A model generated the notes under the pieces. That model was not told where the DNA came from. It was given only the letters and a program-made list of their open reading frames with translations, and did no database searches. The translations under genes and the position numbers were made by a program. Positions 1-9,159 of a stretch of DNA of 64,000 nt are shown here, in pieces (position 1 is the first letter of the stretch; every line of letters starts with the position of its first letter). The stretch is from JAZKGA01 sp040386235 (GTDB taxonomy: Bacteria; Pseudomonadota; Alphaproteobacteria; Micavibrionales; Micavibrionaceae): positions 62,001 to 126,000 of the forward strand of contig JAZKGA010000001.1 of assembly GCA_040386235.1 (NCBI GenBank), read 5' to 3'.

Positions 1-1
1 G

Positions 2-568
2 GTCCAGTCCCTGGGTGGCACATTCGTGATGGTTGAAGATGACGAGACCAAACAATCTGAAACATCCGGCGGATACGCGCGTGAAATGTCCGATGCCTAT
101 CGTGCCAAGCAAACAGCACTGATCGCCGAAACGATTACCAAGCAGGACATTGTTATCACCACCGCCCTTATCCCCGGTCGCCCTGCGCCAACCCTGATTA
201 CGGCAGAGATGGTGAAGTCGATGAAGCCGGGCTCAGTCATCATCGACATGGCGATTGAACAAGGCGGGAATTGCGCCTTATCCAAACCTGATACAATCGT
301 CACTATTAACGGTGTCAAAATCATCGCCCCCGCCAACCTGCCGTCTTTGGTCGCCACCGATGCGGCCGCGCTGTACGCCCAAAACATCGTGACCCTGATG
401 GGCTTGCTCGTCAAAAATGGGGAACATGTGGCTGGCGCCGCCGACGATGATATCGTCGCCGCCATCACCCTGGTGAAAGGGGGACAGATTGTGCATCCGT
501 CCTTTGCTGGCGTGACTGTGCCAAAACCATCGACTGCGAAACCGAGCGTAAAAGGGAAGAAGAAATGA
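2..568 (+). CDS. pntAA: NAD(P) transhydrogenase subunit alpha part 1, 3' end only
   Basis: This is the C-terminal 188 residues of the soluble NAD(H)-binding subunit (domain I) of proton-translocating transhydrogenase, which transfers hydride between NADH and NADP+ with the other two subunits. The reading frame is open from base 2, so the gene begins outside the window. The visible part has the alanine dehydrogenase/PntA fold signatures (TTALIPGRPAP, MKPGSVIIDMAIEQGGN) and then a Pro/Lys-rich tail ending in GKKK. Its TGA overlaps the ATG of the next gene (ATGA), which indicates translational coupling. The split of alpha into two polypeptides is typical of alphaproteobacteria such as Rhodospirillum. 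Confidence 0.95.
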   Translation, partial: VQSLGGTFVMVEDDETKQSETSGGYAREMSDAYRAKQTALIAETITKQDIVITTALIPGRPAPTLITAEMVKSMKPGSVIIDMAIEQGGNCALSKPDTIVTINGVKIIAPANLPSLVATDAAALYAQNIVTLMGLLVKNGEHVAGAADDDIVAAITLVKGGQIVHPSFAGVTVPKPSTAKPSVKGKKK

Positions 569-975
569 GCGAGCAATTAAACGCCCTGACGGAACAGGCC
601 GCCGATCTGGCGAATTCCAGCCGTGTTTTGTCCGACCAGGCGGCCGAACTGGCCCTGAATATCACGCAATATACGGATGTTGCAGGCCATGGCAGCTTTT
701 TTATTACCGGCCTGACTGTTTTTATCCTGGCCTGTTTCGTCGGATATTATGTGGTCTGGCGGGTAACCCCGGCCCTGCACTCCCCCCTGATGGGTATCAC
801 CAATGCGATTTCATCCGTCATTATCGTCGGCGCATTGATCGCCGCGGGGCCCAGCGAAGGTCCGCCGATTGCAATGGTGTTTGGCGCAATCGCCGTGACT
901 CTGGCCGCGATCAATATTTTCGGCGGGTTTATTATCACGCGGCGCATGCTGCATATGTTCAAGAAAAAAGCATAA
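565..975 (+). CDS. pntAB: NAD(P) transhydrogenase subunit alpha part 2
   Basis: This 136-residue membrane subunit corresponds to the first part of domain II of transhydrogenase, which helps form the proton channel in the inner membrane. After a polar N-terminal stretch of about 45 residues, three or four hydrophobic segments are visible (FFITGLTVFILACFVGYYVV, the region around SSVIIVGALIAAG, and MVFGAIAVTLAAINIFGGFI). The ending RRMLHMFKKK is the usual C-terminus of this subunit. It starts inside the stop codon of pntAA and lies 12 bases before pntB, so the three genes form one operon. Confidence 0.95.
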   Translation: MSEQLNALTEQAADLANSSRVLSDQAAELALNITQYTDVAGHGSFFITGLTVFILACFVGYYVVWRVTPALHSPLMGITNAISSVIIVGALIAAGPSEGPPIAMVFGAIAVTLAAINIFGGFIITRRMLHMFKKKA

Positions 976-987
976 GGAATTAACGAG

Positions 988-2385
988 ATGTCCATTGCCA
1001 CGCTTTCGGGCCTTGCCTATTTGATCGCCGGGATTTGCTTTATCATGGCCCTGCGCGGCTTGTCCCATCCGGAAACGGCCCGTAACGGTTTGTCTTTCGG
1101 CATATTCGGCATGGGGCTGGCCATTGTGACCACCCTGCTGTTACCAAGTATCGGCGGGTGGGGCCTGATCCTTGCTTGCCTGATTACCGGTGGCGTGATC
1201 GGTGGCTATATCGCGTTGAAAATTGAGATGACATCCCTGCCCCAGCTGATGGCGGCGTTTCACTCCCTGGTCGGTTTGGCTGCTGTTTTTGTGGCGGCCG
1301 CGGCGTTTTACAACCCGTCTGCCTATGGTATCGGAACCCCTGGAAACCTGGCTTTTGGCTCTCTGCTGGAAATGTCGCTGGGTGCCGCAATCGGTGCGGT
1401 CACCTTTACCGGATCAATCATCGCCTGGGGTAAGTTGCAGGGGCGCATATCCGGAAAACCCCTGACATTTAACAGCCAGCACGCATTAAACGCCCTGCTG
1501 GGTCTGGCCTTGATCGCTTTGATTGTCGTTTTCTGCGGCACTGAGGCTGATGCACTGTTCTGGCTGATCGTCTTGGTGGCGCTGGTTTTGGGTCTTCTGC
1601 TGATCCTGCCAATTGGTGGAGCCGATATGCCTGTAATCGTATCCATGCTGAACTCTTATTCCGGTTGGGCTGCGGCTGGGATCGGCTTCACGCTTGAAAA
1701 CAACCTGCTGATTATTACCGGCGCGCTGGTCGGGTCATCCGGGGCAATCCTGTCTTATATTATGTGCAAGGGCATGAATCGATCCTTCATGAGTGTTGTC
1801 CTGGGCGGCTTTGGTGCCGAAGCGGGCACAGCAAGTGTCGGCAGCGTCGGTGATAAACAGGCCAAGATCGGATCAGCCGAAGATGCCGCCTTTATCATGA
1901 AAAATGCCGCCCGCGTGATTATTGTTCCCGGATATGGGATGGCCGTCGCCCAGGCCCAGCACGTCTTGCGGGAAATGGCCGACACCCTGAAATCCCATGG
2001 CGTCAATGTGCGCTATGCCATCCACCCGGTCGCGGGCCGTATGCCGGGCCACATGAATGTCCTGCTGGCCGAAGCCAACGTACCGTATGATGAGGTGTTT
2101 GAGCTGGAAGATATCAACCGCGATTTCGCCCAGGCTGATGTTGCGTATGTGATTGGGGCCAACGATATCACCAACCCGTCCGCTAAGAATGACAGCTCGT
2201 CCCCTATTTACGGGATGCCGATTCTGGATGTTGAAAAAGCCAAGACGGTGTTGTTCGTTAAACGGTCAATGGGGTCGGGTTATGCCGGTATCGACAACCC
2301 GCTGTTCTACGCGGATAACACGTTAATGCTGCTGGGCGATGCAAAGAAAGTGACCGAAGACCTGGTTAAAGCCCTGGAGGCGTAG
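988..2385 (+). CDS. pntB: NAD(P) transhydrogenase subunit beta
   Basis: This 465-residue subunit carries the rest of the membrane domain II and the NADP(H)-binding domain III. The first 260 residues are a run of hydrophobic helices. The last 180 residues are the soluble domain, with the nucleotide-binding stretch IIVPGYGMAVAQAQH, the VAGRMPGHMNVLLAEANVPYD segment, and GANDITNPSAKNDSSSPIYGMP followed by VFVKRSMGSGYAGIDNPLFY. These are diagnostic for PntB, and the length is normal. The enzyme uses the proton gradient to make NADPH. The stop codon directly abuts the stop of the convergent minus-strand gene. Confidence 0.97.
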   Translation: MSIATLSGLAYLIAGICFIMALRGLSHPETARNGLSFGIFGMGLAIVTTLLLPSIGGWGLILACLITGGVIGGYIALKIEMTSLPQLMAAFHSLVGLAAVFVAAAAFYNPSAYGIGTPGNLAFGSLLEMSLGAAIGAVTFTGSIIAWGKLQGRISGKPLTFNSQHALNALLGLALIALIVVFCGTEADALFWLIVLVALVLGLLLILPIGGADMPVIVSMLNSYSGWAAAGIGFTLENNLLIITGALVGSSGAILSYIMCKGMNRSFMSVVLGGFGAEAGTASVGSVGDKQAKIGSAEDAAFIMKNAARVIIVPGYGMAVAQAQHVLREMADTLKSHGVNVRYAIHPVAGRMPGHMNVLLAEANVPYDEVFELEDINRDFAQADVAYVIGANDITNPSAKNDSSSPIYGMPILDVEKAKTVLFVKRSMGSGYAGIDNPLFYADNTLMLLGDAKKVTEDLVKALEA

Positions 2386-3153
2386 TCACAGGTTCAGCTT
2401 TTGCTGTCTGGCTGCGCTCGGGTGATCGTGGACAACGGTTCCCGCTTTTGCTTCTTGCTGTTGAATAGGCTTTATCATGCGCGGATCTGTCGCATCACAT
2501 ACCAGGTAATAACGGTTGGGGCGTTTCGAATCCTGGACAAGGGACGGAAGGCCAGAGAACAAGGTGTCGCGGCCCTTTTCTGGCAGCGGACAACCGGGAT
2601 GAACAATTAATCGGACCGTCACAAAAATGGCATCTGATGTGCCTGCTGAAAACCCCTGCCGTAGCGGCAAGTCATAAAAATTCACACCGTTTCTTTCCTG
2701 GTGCTTCATCTCTTTTGAATGGGTTGGCAGAATGCCTGCAATGGGATGTGATGATCGGCTGCAATGTAACCCGATGGCCAACATGCTCCATTTTCTGTGC
2801 ACGTTATCTGCGGCAGCTTGTGTGTAATCCGATTGTACCAGGAAATCTTTCCACGACGTGACGCGCGTTTTTCCAGCGTCATTCTGGCTGATAACCGTTG
2901 GCTGCGCCGCATGGGCATCTTGCCAATACGACATCAAAGCCCGATATACCCCATTCGCATCCGTTAAAGCAGGCAAGGCGACATTCGGCACAGGATCGGC
3001 CTGAATCGCAAAATTATAGCGCAGTGGGGGTGGTTTTTTGGGGGCAGACTCAGCAGTATACTCAAGAGCAGGTTGTGCATCCACAGGCTTTCTGTGGCTT
3101 CCAGCTTTAATGCGTCCTGTGTAAGCACGGTGTGTCATCTGGGACGAAACCAT
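2386..3153 (-). CDS. Hypothetical protein, unrecognised
   Basis: This 255-residue protein is not recognised. It has no signal peptide or clear membrane segment. The N-terminal third is basic and proline-rich (around residues 1-50), and the C-terminal part contains a hydrophobic beta-like stretch (DAIFVTVRLIVHPGCPLP) and ends in a Gln-rich tail. It converges on pntB with no bases between the two stop codons and diverges from the hydrolase gene. The ORF is long for chance and lies in a gap of the right size, so I take it as a gene, possibly lineage-restricted. Confidence 0.6.
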   Translation of the reverse strand: MVSSQMTHRAYTGRIKAGSHRKPVDAQPALEYTAESAPKKPPPLRYNFAIQADPVPNVALPALTDANGVYRALMSYWQDAHAAQPTVISQNDAGKTRVTSWKDFLVQSDYTQAAADNVHRKWSMLAIGLHCSRSSHPIAGILPTHSKEMKHQERNGVNFYDLPLRQGFSAGTSDAIFVTVRLIVHPGCPLPEKGRDTLFSGLPSLVQDSKRPNRYYLVCDATDPRMIKPIQQQEAKAGTVVHDHPSAARQQKLNL

Positions 3154-3164
3154 ACCATTGAATT

Positions 3165-4265
3165 ATGCGGTTGTCACTACTTGTTTTCATAATGCACGAT
3201 TGTTTTTGCATGGAAGGTATGCTACCAAAACATATGTCCTTGCCGTTTATAACAACTCCTGACAATTTGGAAACGCGGTTCCTGCCGCCGCCAGGTTGGA
3301 CGGTTGAACGGCTGGATGTTGCCCCCGATTCTTATCTGCGCGTTGGTCATGTTCAGCCTGAAAAACCGGCCATTGGTACCATCCTGCTGCTGCAAGGCAT
3401 GGCGCAGACGATGGAAGATTATTATGAAACGATCCGCGATTTCCTGACGCAGGGCTATGCCGTCGCCAGTTTCGATTGGTATGGTCAGGGCGCGTCCACC
3501 CGCGCCCGCGCCCATCGTTTTCATGTAACCGATACGGATATTTACACGCGACATTTAGGGCAAGTTTTGGCTATGGATTTGGTTGCGGCCCTGCCCCGGC
3601 CTTTGCATGTTGTTGCCCATTCGATGGGCGGCCTGCTGTTTTTGAATGCCGCCTGTACAACAGGTGTTGCCCTGCCCCCGATTGCCAGTGCGACATTGAT
3701 CGCGCCATTTCTGGGCATGCCGGTTATTGATACGTGGCTGAAACCTGCGGCCCGCTTGTTCCTGGATATTTGCACCCAGCTCAACCCCACTGGTTATCCG
3801 TTATCATCCCTGTGCCACGACTGGCGCGAGTCCGACCGCATCGGCCTTGCTGTGACGCGATACACCAGTGATCCGGTGCGCGGCAGTCTGCACAACGCCT
3901 GGCGGCTGGCCAATCCTGTATTACAAACGGGTGGCGCGACGGCTCAGTGCCTGACCGTTATGCACGATACGATGCTGCGCCTGCGCCAGCCGGATAGATT
4001 AGCCCAGCTGACAATCCCAACCCTGCTATTACGCGCCGGGGATGATAAAATCGTGCATAACGGACCCCTGACTTATTTTTGCGGTAATGGACAGCTTGAT
4101 TGCCGGACCATTCCAGGCAGCGCGCATGAAATTCTGCATGAACGTGACGACATTCGTAACATGGCCTTGGAACATATCTTACAATGGGTCCATACGGGGT
4201 ATTTAACCAAGCCAGCGGCCAGAGATACGCCTCTGCCCGCATCCAATCTGGCCCCAGCCACTTAA
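3165..4265 (+). CDS. Alpha/beta hydrolase, lysophospholipase-like
   Basis: A serine hydrolase of the Hydrolase_4 (monoacylglycerol lipase / lysophospholipase PldB) type. It shows the oxyanion-region stretch LLLQGMAQTMEDYYE, then DWYGQGAS, the nucleophile elbow VAHSMGG with the catalytic Ser, an acidic residue in LLRAGDDKIV and the His in IPGSAHEILHE, in the usual order. The substrate cannot be told. The start is uncertain: the first ATG gives 366 residues, but in-frame ATGs at 3210 and 3234 (MSLPFITTPDN) are nearer the beginning of family similarity. It is followed nine bases later by a small gene that may share its transcript. Confidence 0.85.
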   Translation: MRLSLLVFIMHDCFCMEGMLPKHMSLPFITTPDNLETRFLPPPGWTVERLDVAPDSYLRVGHVQPEKPAIGTILLLQGMAQTMEDYYETIRDFLTQGYAVASFDWYGQGASTRARAHRFHVTDTDIYTRHLGQVLAMDLVAALPRPLHVVAHSMGGLLFLNAACTTGVALPPIASATLIAPFLGMPVIDTWLKPAARLFLDICTQLNPTGYPLSSLCHDWRESDRIGLAVTRYTSDPVRGSLHNAWRLANPVLQTGGATAQCLTVMHDTMLRLRQPDRLAQLTIPTLLLRAGDDKIVHNGPLTYFCGNGQLDCRTIPGSAHEILHERDDIRNMALEHILQWVHTGYLTKPAARDTPLPASNLAPAT

Positions 4266-4274
4266 GGATCGCCC

Positions 4275-4478
4275 ATGTCCGTACCCCACGCCCGTTTGTC
4301 TGACATTATTCTTGATGCGTTAAAAGTCGCGATTGCGCAGGAAGATGCGGCCACGGGCGATGTCTTGTTGCGGGCCTTGGATGTGTGCATACATCGCCAT
4401 GGACACATTGAACGCCGTGATTATGCGCCGGATGTCACTCAGGCTATCGCCGCGCTCGAAGCCCTGAAAACACGCTAA
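4275..4478 (+). CDS. Small hypothetical helical protein
   Basis: A 67-residue, apparently all-helical protein of unknown function (MSVPHARLSDIILDALKVA onward). It follows the hydrolase gene by nine bases in the same direction and its last four bases overlap the end of ligA on the other strand. The overlap region CACGCTAAAGCGTG forms a short hairpin spanning both stop codons. The compact spacing supports it as a real gene, but no family is recognised. Confidence 0.55.
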   Translation: MSVPHARLSDIILDALKVAIAQEDAATGDVLLRALDVCIHRHGHIERRDYAPDVTQAIAALEALKTR

Positions 4479-6547
4479 AGCGTGCCTGATTGCGACATAT
4501 CGCGAAAGTCTTCTTCAGATAAAAGTGTAACGCCAAATTCAATCGCCTTGGCGCGTTTGGACCCAGCATCGGCACCGACCACCACGTAATCTGTCTTGCG
4601 TGATACAGACCCCGTGACATTTGCGCCGCATTTTTCGGCCCGCGCCTTTGCTTCATCCCGCGTTATCAAGGTTAATGTGCCTGTAAACACGATCGTCTTG
4701 CCCGACAAAGGGGAATCGCCGCGCGCCACCATCACATGATCGGCAATGGTTAAATGCCCTGCCAGATCGGTTAACAGGGCGACATTATTGGGTTCAGCAA
4801 AAAATGCGGTGATATCGGCGGCCACAGCAGGTCCAATATCCTGGATTGATTGTAACGCGTCATCACCTGCGATCATCGCATCTGACCACGCGGTATAGCT
4901 GCGGTAATAGGCCGCCAGGCGTTTTGCCGTCACCTGTCCCACCTGGCGAATACCAAGCGCATAAATAAACCGGTCCAGTGCAATGTTACGGCGGTCGTCA
5001 ATAGAGGCGAATAATTTCTGGGCCGATTGCGGGCCCCACCCGGGCCAGCTGCGCAGCGGCGTCAAACTACCCTTATCCTGCTCCTGCAACGTAAAAATAT
5101 CGGCGGGCGTGCGGATCAGACCGCGATCCCAAAACTCTTCCAATGATTTCTCGCCCAGTCCGACAATGTCGAATGCGTCGCGGCTGACAAAATGCCGTAA
5201 GCGTTCCAACGCCTGCGCGGCACAGACCAGCCCGCCGGCACACCGGCGTACCACTTCATCTTCAACCCGTGGGGCATAGGATTGGCAGACGGGGCAGTGG
5301 TCGGGAAAGACAAACGGGATGGATGACGGCTCACGTTTTTCCATTATAACGGCCGTGATTTTGGGAATGACATCGCCCGCCCGTTCTATCATCACATGAT
5401 CGCCGATACGGATATCTTTGCGGGCAATCTCGTCTTCGTTGTGCAATGTGGCACGGGCCACAACGACCCCGCCCACGGCGATCGGTTCCAGAATGGCCAC
5501 GGGTGTTAAGGCCCCGGTGCGACCGACCTGGATCTGAATATCCCGCAAAATTGTGACCGCCTGTTCTGCCGGAAACTTGTGCGCCATGGCCCAGCGCGGC
5601 GCGCGCCCGACACTGCCCAGCCGGTCCTGCCAGGCCATATCGTTCACTTTGTACACAACGCCATCCACTTCAAATGGCAGGTCCGGGCGGTTCTGCATGA
5701 CCTCAGTGTAATATGCCAACGTATCAGCCACTGTTTCGCATAGTTGCGCCGGCATTGAGATGGTAAAGCCGAAATCGGCCAAAGCCTGGCGCAAGCCGGA
5801 TTGGCTGGTGGCTATCGCGCCACTGACATCCCCCACCGCATAGGCAAAGAAACGTAAGGGTCGCAGGGCCGTGATCCGGCTGTCCAACTGGCGCAGGCTG
5901 CCCGCTGCTGCATTGCGCGGATTGGCAAAGATTTTATCACCCGCCGCTTGCTGACGCATATTTAAGTCCTGGAAATCAGCGCGGCGCATATACACCTCAC
6001 CCCTTACCTCTAACACTTTAGGCGGCGTACCTTTTAACTGGCGGGGGATGTCGGGAATTTGCAGGACGTTGGCCGTGATATCTTCCCCTTCAACCCCGTC
6101 ACCGCGCGTCGCCGCCCGGACCAGAATGCCGTCTTCGTAACGCAGGGCACAGGACAGGCCATCAATCTTCGGTTCGGCCATAACGACGATATCATCCGGC
6201 TGAACCCCTAAGAATTTCGCCACGCGGCCATAAAAATCACGCACATCCTGATCGTCAAACGCGTTACCCAGCGATAACATCGGACGGCTGTGGACCACTT
6301 TTTGAAACGGCGTGGATTTCGTGGAATACCCGACGCGCTGTGTCGGACTGTCTGGCGTAATCAGGTCTGGATATTGGACCTCAATCTCTTCCACCTCACG
6401 GCGCAGCGCGTCATAGGCCGCATCACTGATATCCGGTGCGTCATTGACGTGATACGCCACATCATGCGCGGCAATCTGGCGGCACAATTCCGCATGGCGC
6501 ATGGCGGCGCGCGATTGCGGATTATCGAATAAATCGCCTGCGTTCAT
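4475..6547 (-). CDS. ligA: NAD-dependent DNA ligase
   Basis: LigA seals nicks during replication and repair using NAD+. The 690-residue length fits the family. The adenylation motif KIDG is at residues 127-130 (AEPKIDGLSCALRY), preceded by the Ia domain region LSLGNAFDDQDV. A zinc finger with four cysteines (CPVC then RCAGGLVC) follows the OB domain, then the helix-hairpin-helix repeats, and a C-terminal BRCT domain containing LSGKTIVFTGTLT. It is the last gene of a minus-strand run lpxC-bamD-recN-ligA, three bases after recN, an order commonly seen downstream of ftsZ in alphaproteobacteria. Confidence 0.98.
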   Translation of the reverse strand: MNAGDLFDNPQSRAAMRHAELCRQIAAHDVAYHVNDAPDISDAAYDALRREVEEIEVQYPDLITPDSPTQRVGYSTKSTPFQKVVHSRPMLSLGNAFDDQDVRDFYGRVAKFLGVQPDDIVVMAEPKIDGLSCALRYEDGILVRAATRGDGVEGEDITANVLQIPDIPRQLKGTPPKVLEVRGEVYMRRADFQDLNMRQQAAGDKIFANPRNAAAGSLRQLDSRITALRPLRFFAYAVGDVSGAIATSQSGLRQALADFGFTISMPAQLCETVADTLAYYTEVMQNRPDLPFEVDGVVYKVNDMAWQDRLGSVGRAPRWAMAHKFPAEQAVTILRDIQIQVGRTGALTPVAILEPIAVGGVVVARATLHNEDEIARKDIRIGDHVMIERAGDVIPKITAVIMEKREPSSIPFVFPDHCPVCQSYAPRVEDEVVRRCAGGLVCAAQALERLRHFVSRDAFDIVGLGEKSLEEFWDRGLIRTPADIFTLQEQDKGSLTPLRSWPGWGPQSAQKLFASIDDRRNIALDRFIYALGIRQVGQVTAKRLAAYYRSYTAWSDAMIAGDDALQSIQDIGPAVAADITAFFAEPNNVALLTDLAGHLTIADHVMVARGDSPLSGKTIVFTGTLTLITRDEAKARAEKCGANVTGSVSRKTDYVVVGADAGSKRAKAIEFGVTLLSEEDFRDMSQSGTL

Positions 6548-6550
6548 GGT

Positions 6551-8224
6551 TTAAGCCACTGCCTGTAACAAGGATGCCGCAGCCGCGCGGGCGGCATCCG
6601 TAATCTCACTGCCCGCCAGCATCCGGGCGATCTCTTCACGACGGGCAGGCAGGCTGTCCAACGTCGTTACACTGGTTATCATTTTGCCGTCCTGCGTGGC
6701 CTTACTGACCACCAAATGGTAATCGGCGCGGGCTGCAACCTGTGGCGCATGGGTGACAACCAGGACCTGACGCCCCTGCCCTAAGCGTGCAAGGCGTTCG
6801 CCAACCGCAGCCGCCGTCGCACCGCCGATGCCCGTATCGACCTCATCAAATATCAATGTTGTTGCGGTACTGGTGTCCACCAGTACCAATTTGATCGCCA
6901 GCATCAACCGCGATAATTCACCGCCCGAAGCCACCTTGGCCAGTGGTGCAGGCGCGGCGTCCGTATGAGTGGACAATAAATACGCAATATCTTCACACCC
7001 CTGCGGTCCCCATTGCGTTTCCGGCACAGGCGTTATAGCGACGATGAAGCGGGCTTTTTCCAATTTTAATGGCGGCAATTCCGTTGCCACCAGTTTTTCA
7101 AGCATCTGTCCCGCTTTCTGACGGGCGGCTGTCAAAATGTGTGCCTGCTGTACATAGGTCTTCCGCGCGTCTTCCACCTGCGCAGCCAGCGCGGCGATAC
7201 GGGTATCAAGCGTGGTTGCATCGTGCAACTTGCCCTGAAATTCCAACAGTTTTTGTGGCAAATCATCGGCCAGGCAACTATATTTCCGGGCAGCCGCACG
7301 CAAGCTGTACAACCGGTCCTCGACGGCCTCCAGGTCCATGCCGCCTTCGGAAATAACGCGTAGCAGGGTTTCAAGCTGGGCTTCTAATTCATGCACGGCG
7401 CTTATGGCCGTATCGAAACCGGCGACCGCCTGGTCCCATTCCGTGCCTTTGTCACCTTGGCGGCTCATGGTTCGCCACCCTTGCAGCAGGGCAGGCCGTG
7501 CACCGCGGTCATCGTCTTGCAGACTTTGCAGGGCGGCATCGACCGCCTCAATCATCGTTGCCTGGTTGCGCAGAAAGGTTTTGCGCGTGTGCAGGCTGTC
7601 TTCTTCGCCAGGCTGCGGATCAAGGGCCGTTAATTCATCACAGGATGCGCTTAAATACGCGGCTTCTTGTGCCTGATGCGCGGCGTCCTGCATCAAGGCC
7701 TGATGTTCCTGCCGCGCGCGCTGCCAACTGGCCCAGGCGGCAGCAACCGTTTTCGCTTGCCCCCCCTGGCCCGCGAATTGATCCAGGGTCTGGCGGTGTG
7801 TCGCGGCGTTTAACAGAGCGTGTGTGGCAAACTGGCCATGAATTTCCAACAGCATGTCACCAATCTGACGCAGCGTGGCAATTTGAACCGGAATGTCATT
7901 AATAAAGGCCTTGCTGCGGCCGTCACGACTTAACACCCGGCGCAGCGTTAATTCGTCCGCGGCCGCACCCAGCTCTTGTTCGCTTAGAACAGCCCAAACC
8001 GCATGATCTTTTGATAAAGAAAAAGTGGCGGTCACGCTCGCCTGATCCGCGCCGATGCGCAATAATCCGGCATCGGATCGCGCCCCGATACTTAGGCCCA
8101 GCGCATCCAGTAAAATTGATTTACCCGCACCGGTTTCACCTGTCAGGGCTGAGAGACCGCGTTGCCATTCAAGCGTCAACCGGTCGATCAGCACCACATT
8201 CTGAATATGCAGGCTGGTAAGCAT
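6551..8224 (-). CDS. recN: DNA repair protein RecN
   Basis: RecN is an SMC-like ATPase acting in double-strand break repair. Walker A (GETGAGKSILLDAL) lies at about residues 29-42, a long central helical/coiled-coil region follows, and the C-terminal ATPase half has the ABC signature SGGELSRLMLAIK and Walker B TLIFDEVDTGIGG. The 557-residue length is standard. It sits between bamD and ligA, with short gaps on both sides, so it is probably cotranscribed with them. Confidence 0.97.
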   Translation of the reverse strand: MLTSLHIQNVVLIDRLTLEWQRGLSALTGETGAGKSILLDALGLSIGARSDAGLLRIGADQASVTATFSLSKDHAVWAVLSEQELGAAADELTLRRVLSRDGRSKAFINDIPVQIATLRQIGDMLLEIHGQFATHALLNAATHRQTLDQFAGQGGQAKTVAAAWASWQRARQEHQALMQDAAHQAQEAAYLSASCDELTALDPQPGEEDSLHTRKTFLRNQATMIEAVDAALQSLQDDDRGARPALLQGWRTMSRQGDKGTEWDQAVAGFDTAISAVHELEAQLETLLRVISEGGMDLEAVEDRLYSLRAAARKYSCLADDLPQKLLEFQGKLHDATTLDTRIAALAAQVEDARKTYVQQAHILTAARQKAGQMLEKLVATELPPLKLEKARFIVAITPVPETQWGPQGCEDIAYLLSTHTDAAPAPLAKVASGGELSRLMLAIKLVLVDTSTATTLIFDEVDTGIGGATAAAVGERLARLGQGRQVLVVTHAPQVAARADYHLVVSKATQDGKMITSVTTLDSLPARREEIARMLAGSEITDAARAAAASLLQAVA

Positions 8225-8232
8225 GATCGGCC

Positions 8233-9114
8233 TTAGGACGGTCGTAACAGGCTGTCGATCGTGCGATCAACCCAGGATTTGCCGCTGCGCAACGCTTTGC
8301 GTTGTTCGGGATTGAAGAGCAGATAGCTGTCTTCGTACCATTTGCTGCCGGGATAGTTATAGCCCAATACCGCCGCGACACGCAGGGCGTCGTTTTCCAG
8401 ACCCAGCGTTTTATAGGACTCCACCAGGCGATGCAGGGCTTCCGGCGTGTGCGTCGTGGTTTGATAATCGCGTATAACAACCATGAACCGATTGATCGCT
8501 GCGTTCATATATCCGCGTTTCAGGTAATAACGCCCAACTTCCATTTCCTTGCCCGCCAGGTGATCCAATGTCAGGTCACGCTTCAACGTCGCCTCACGCG
8601 CGTAATCGGTGTTTGGGAAACGTTCAATCACCGTGGTCATGGATTGCAACGCCAGACGTGTCATCTCCTGATCCCGCTTCACGTCCGAAATTTGTTCGTA
8701 ATAGCACAATGCCTTCAGGTAATAGGCATAGGCGACATCCGGGTGGCCTGGGTGCAGTTCGATGAAACGATCAAGTGCAATGATCGCTTCGTCGTATTTA
8801 ACATTCTGATACGCGGCATAGGCCGCCATAACCTGGCCCTTGGTTGCCAGTTCAGAATAGGGGTGCTGACGCTCCACTTCCTGGTACAGCTGAATGGCTT
8901 TTGTGTATTTTCCGTCTTTCAGCGCGGCGGCGGCTTCGTTATAAATCTGCTCTGGCGGTCTTTCCAGCTTTGCAGCAGCTTCCGCAGCCTTCTTATCCGC
9001 CGATCCGCATCCCGACAAAGCCAGGCACGTGATCGCGATCAGGGAAAAGACAGTTAAGAAACGGTGCGTGACATGTGATGCGTGCATAGTCCAAAAATGG
9101 CGCGGAACACGCAT
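8233..9114 (-). CDS. bamD: Outer membrane assembly lipoprotein BamD
   Basis: BamD is the essential lipoprotein of the BAM complex that inserts beta-barrel proteins into the outer membrane. A signal sequence with lipobox LALSGC (Cys36 in the long version) is followed by tetratricopeptide-like repeats starting at PPEQIYNEAAAALKDGKY and including ERQHPYSELATKGQVMAAYA. The long ORF starts at 9114; an in-frame ATG at 9087 (MHASHVTHRF) would give a more usual signal peptide and I think it at least as likely. Its position between lpxC and recN is the usual alphaproteobacterial context. Confidence 0.95.
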   Translation of the reverse strand: MRVPRHFWTMHASHVTHRFLTVFSLIAITCLALSGCGSADKKAAEAAAKLERPPEQIYNEAAAALKDGKYTKAIQLYQEVERQHPYSELATKGQVMAAYAAYQNVKYDEAIIALDRFIELHPGHPDVAYAYYLKALCYYEQISDVKRDQEMTRLALQSMTTVIERFPNTDYAREATLKRDLTLDHLAGKEMEVGRYYLKRGYMNAAINRFMVVIRDYQTTTHTPEALHRLVESYKTLGLENDALRVAAVLGYNYPGSKWYEDSYLLFNPEQRKALRSGKSWVDRTIDSLLRPS

Positions 9115-9159
9115 TTAAGCAAGGGCTTTGTGCAGAATAACGCGCTTTAATCCCGAAAA

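Noticed and set aside
8302..9057. 251-residue ORF opposite bamD
   Set aside because: It lies fully inside a firmly identified gene and shows no family features; it is a shadow of the opposite strand.
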